Shown here one piece after another: positions 14,300 to 15,143 of a DNA stretch of 15,143 nucleotides (position 1 is its first letter; each line of letters begins with the position of its first letter). Under the pieces are notes generated by a model, which was not told the origin of the DNA, searched no databases, and saw only the letters and a program-made list of their open reading frames with translations. The stretch lies in assembly GCA_900757265.1 (NCBI GenBank), contig CAAENW010000166.1, positions 1-15,143 of the forward strand, in the 5' to 3' direction. Source of the stretch: an uncultured Collinsella sp. (lineage in GTDB: Bacteria; Actinomycetota; Coriobacteriia; Coriobacteriales; Coriobacteriaceae). A program made the position numbers and the translations under genes.

Positions 14300-15013
14300 C
14301 TACCAATCGAGCTCGGCGGCCGCAACGGGCGACTCGTTGAGCTCATCCTTGACGATGCGGCCGTCGCGCAGGCGCAGCACGCGGTTGGCCATGCGCGCGA
14401 TGGCGGCGTTGTGGGTGACGATGATGATGGTGCAGCCGTAGGTGCGGTTGACGTCCTCCATGAGCTGCAAGATTTCCTTGGATGTCTTGTAGTCAAGCGC
14501 GCCGGTGGGCTCGTCGCACAGCAGCAGGCCCGGGTTTTTGACGAGTGCGCGGCCGATGGCGCAACGCTGCTGCTGGCCGCCCGAGACCTGGCGCGGAAAC
14601 TTGTTGCGGTGCTCGTAGAGGCCCAGCGAACGCAGCAGGTCGTCGACATTGAGCGGGTTTTTGGACAGGTGCGCCGTGACCTCGATGTTCTCCTTGATGG
14701 TAAGGTCGGGCACCAGGTTGTAGAACTGGAAGACAAAACCCAGCTCACGGCGGCGATACTCGCCCAGATCGGTAGGTTTGAGCACCGTGAGGTCGCAGCC
14801 GTCCACCATGATGGAGCCACCGTCGGCATCCTCCAGGCCGCCGATCAGGTTGAGAAAGGTCGACTTGCCCGAGCCCGAGGGCCCCAGCATGACGCAGATC
14901 TCGCCGCGGTTGATGGACGTGTCGATGCCATCGAGTACCGTCAGGCGCGCATCACCGTCGCCGTAGTGTTTTTTGAGATCCTTAACCTGGACGTAGGCTT
15001 TCTGCGTTGCCAT
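14300..15013 (-). CDS. ABC transporter ATP-binding protein, MacB/LolD type
   Basis: 237 residues from the ATG at 15013, preceded by GGGGGAT; an ATG at 15025 lacks a ribosome site. All nucleotide-binding motifs are intact: Walker [10 protein letters not shown] (44-52), Q-loop Gln96 in FVFQFYN, signature VSGGQQQR (143-150), Walker [13 protein letters not shown] (163-174) with catalytic Glu168, and switch His201 in VTHN. The spacing and the [11 protein letters not shown] stretch are those of the MacB/FtsE/LolD group, which pairs with FtsX-type permeases like the one directly downstream. It powers that permease from the cytoplasmic side. A possible promoter with TATAAA lies about 35 bases upstream, but without a clear -35. 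Confidence 0.93.
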   Translation of the reverse strand: MATQKAYVQVKDLKKHYGDGDARLTVLDGIDTSINRGEICVMLGPSGSGKSTFLNLIGGLEDADGGSIMVDGCDLTVLKPTDLGEYRRRELGFVFQFYNLVPDLTIKENIEVTAHLSKNPLNVDDLLRSLGLYEHRNKFPRQVSGGQQQRCAIGRALVKNPGLLLCDEPTGALDYKTSKEILQLMEDVNRTYGCTIIIVTHNAAIARMANRVLRLRDGRIVKDELNESPVAAAELDW

Positions 15014-15107
15014 GGTATCCCCCATTGTTAGCCTGTTGCTACTTTTATAGGGTAATAGTAAACTGGGGCGAACTATTTTTGGGCGAGAGTGGGGATTTGT
15101 TTCAAGA

Positions 15108-15136
15108 CTAGTCGTTTGGGGACGTACTTAAATGAA
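15108..15136. repeat. Palindromic dispersed repeat (GGGGAC family), copy 3, probably cut by window edge
   Basis: ACTAGTCGTTTGGGGACG (15108-15125) followed by TACTTAAATGA matches the core of the copies at 2982 and 11602 with few changes. It lies upstream of the ABC operon, and any inverted partner would be beyond the right edge. Confidence 0.7.
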
Positions 15137-15143
15137 CACAGCT

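Noticed and set aside
12867..14441. 524-codon plus-strand frame
   Set aside because: Antisense to the FtsX permease; low-complexity His/Arg/Ala composition, no start context or motif.

Overview
The window looks like a chromosomal segment of a high-G+C Gram-positive actinobacterium, most likely the Coriobacteriia (Collinsella-like). This rests on strong GC bias at third codon positions, the dispersed GGGGAC-type palindromic repeats, the style of the envelope proteins (polysaccharide deacetylase, two-gene FtsX-type ABC exporters, 4Fe-4S DUF362 protein) and an NRAMP protein with the binding-site changes of the NRAMP-related magnesium transporters (NRMT). The taxonomic call is inference; no rRNA or marker gene is present. 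Eleven protein genes are supported, ten on the minus strand and one on the plus strand. No tRNA, rRNA, CRISPR array or transposase gene was seen.

Layout, right to left along the minus strand. (a) 15013-11625: an ABC exporter pair, a MacB-type ATPase followed by a large FtsX-type permease with an Ala-rich coiled-coil insert. (b) 11413-10208: a DUF362 plus double 4Fe-4S ferredoxin protein with a MerR-type 19-bp-spacer promoter. A 124-bp element with perfect 18-bp inverted ends and a strong hairpin terminator separate it from the convergent plus-strand gene. (c) 8991-9956 (+): a membrane-anchored alpha/beta hydrolase behind a good sigma-70 promoter with two matching palindromic boxes. (d) 8804-5775: haemolysin III/PAQR protein, CNNM/CorC protein, then an unusual small protein resembling the N-terminal domain of cyanophycin synthetase. 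(e) 5638-3015: YtxH-like protein, PRC-barrel protein and a membrane-anchored NodB-like deacetylase that has lost its metal ligands. (f) 2684-1: an MgtE-like protein with PRC barrels, MgtE_N and CBS domains, followed 8 bases later by an NRMT-type transporter that runs off the left edge.

The most interesting system is the block 2900-1. An extended -10 promoter begins a leader of about 200 nt that can fold into a compact three-way junction. The closing helix shares bases with a long downstream hairpin, which is riboswitch-like architecture. It precedes an MgtE-type cytoplasmic Mg2+-sensor whose membrane domain lacks the MgtE signature, and that gene is coupled to an NRAMP-like transporter with Mg2+-type binding-site substitutions. 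Together with the CNNM/CorC gene, much of the window appears concerned with magnesium handling. A structured RNA plus a sensor protein controlling a NRMT is inference, but every component is visible in the sequence.

Copies of one palindromic repeat family (core CATTGGGGACGTTCTTAAA) occur near 2982, 11502-11627 and 15108. Two of them supply the stop codon of the adjacent gene.
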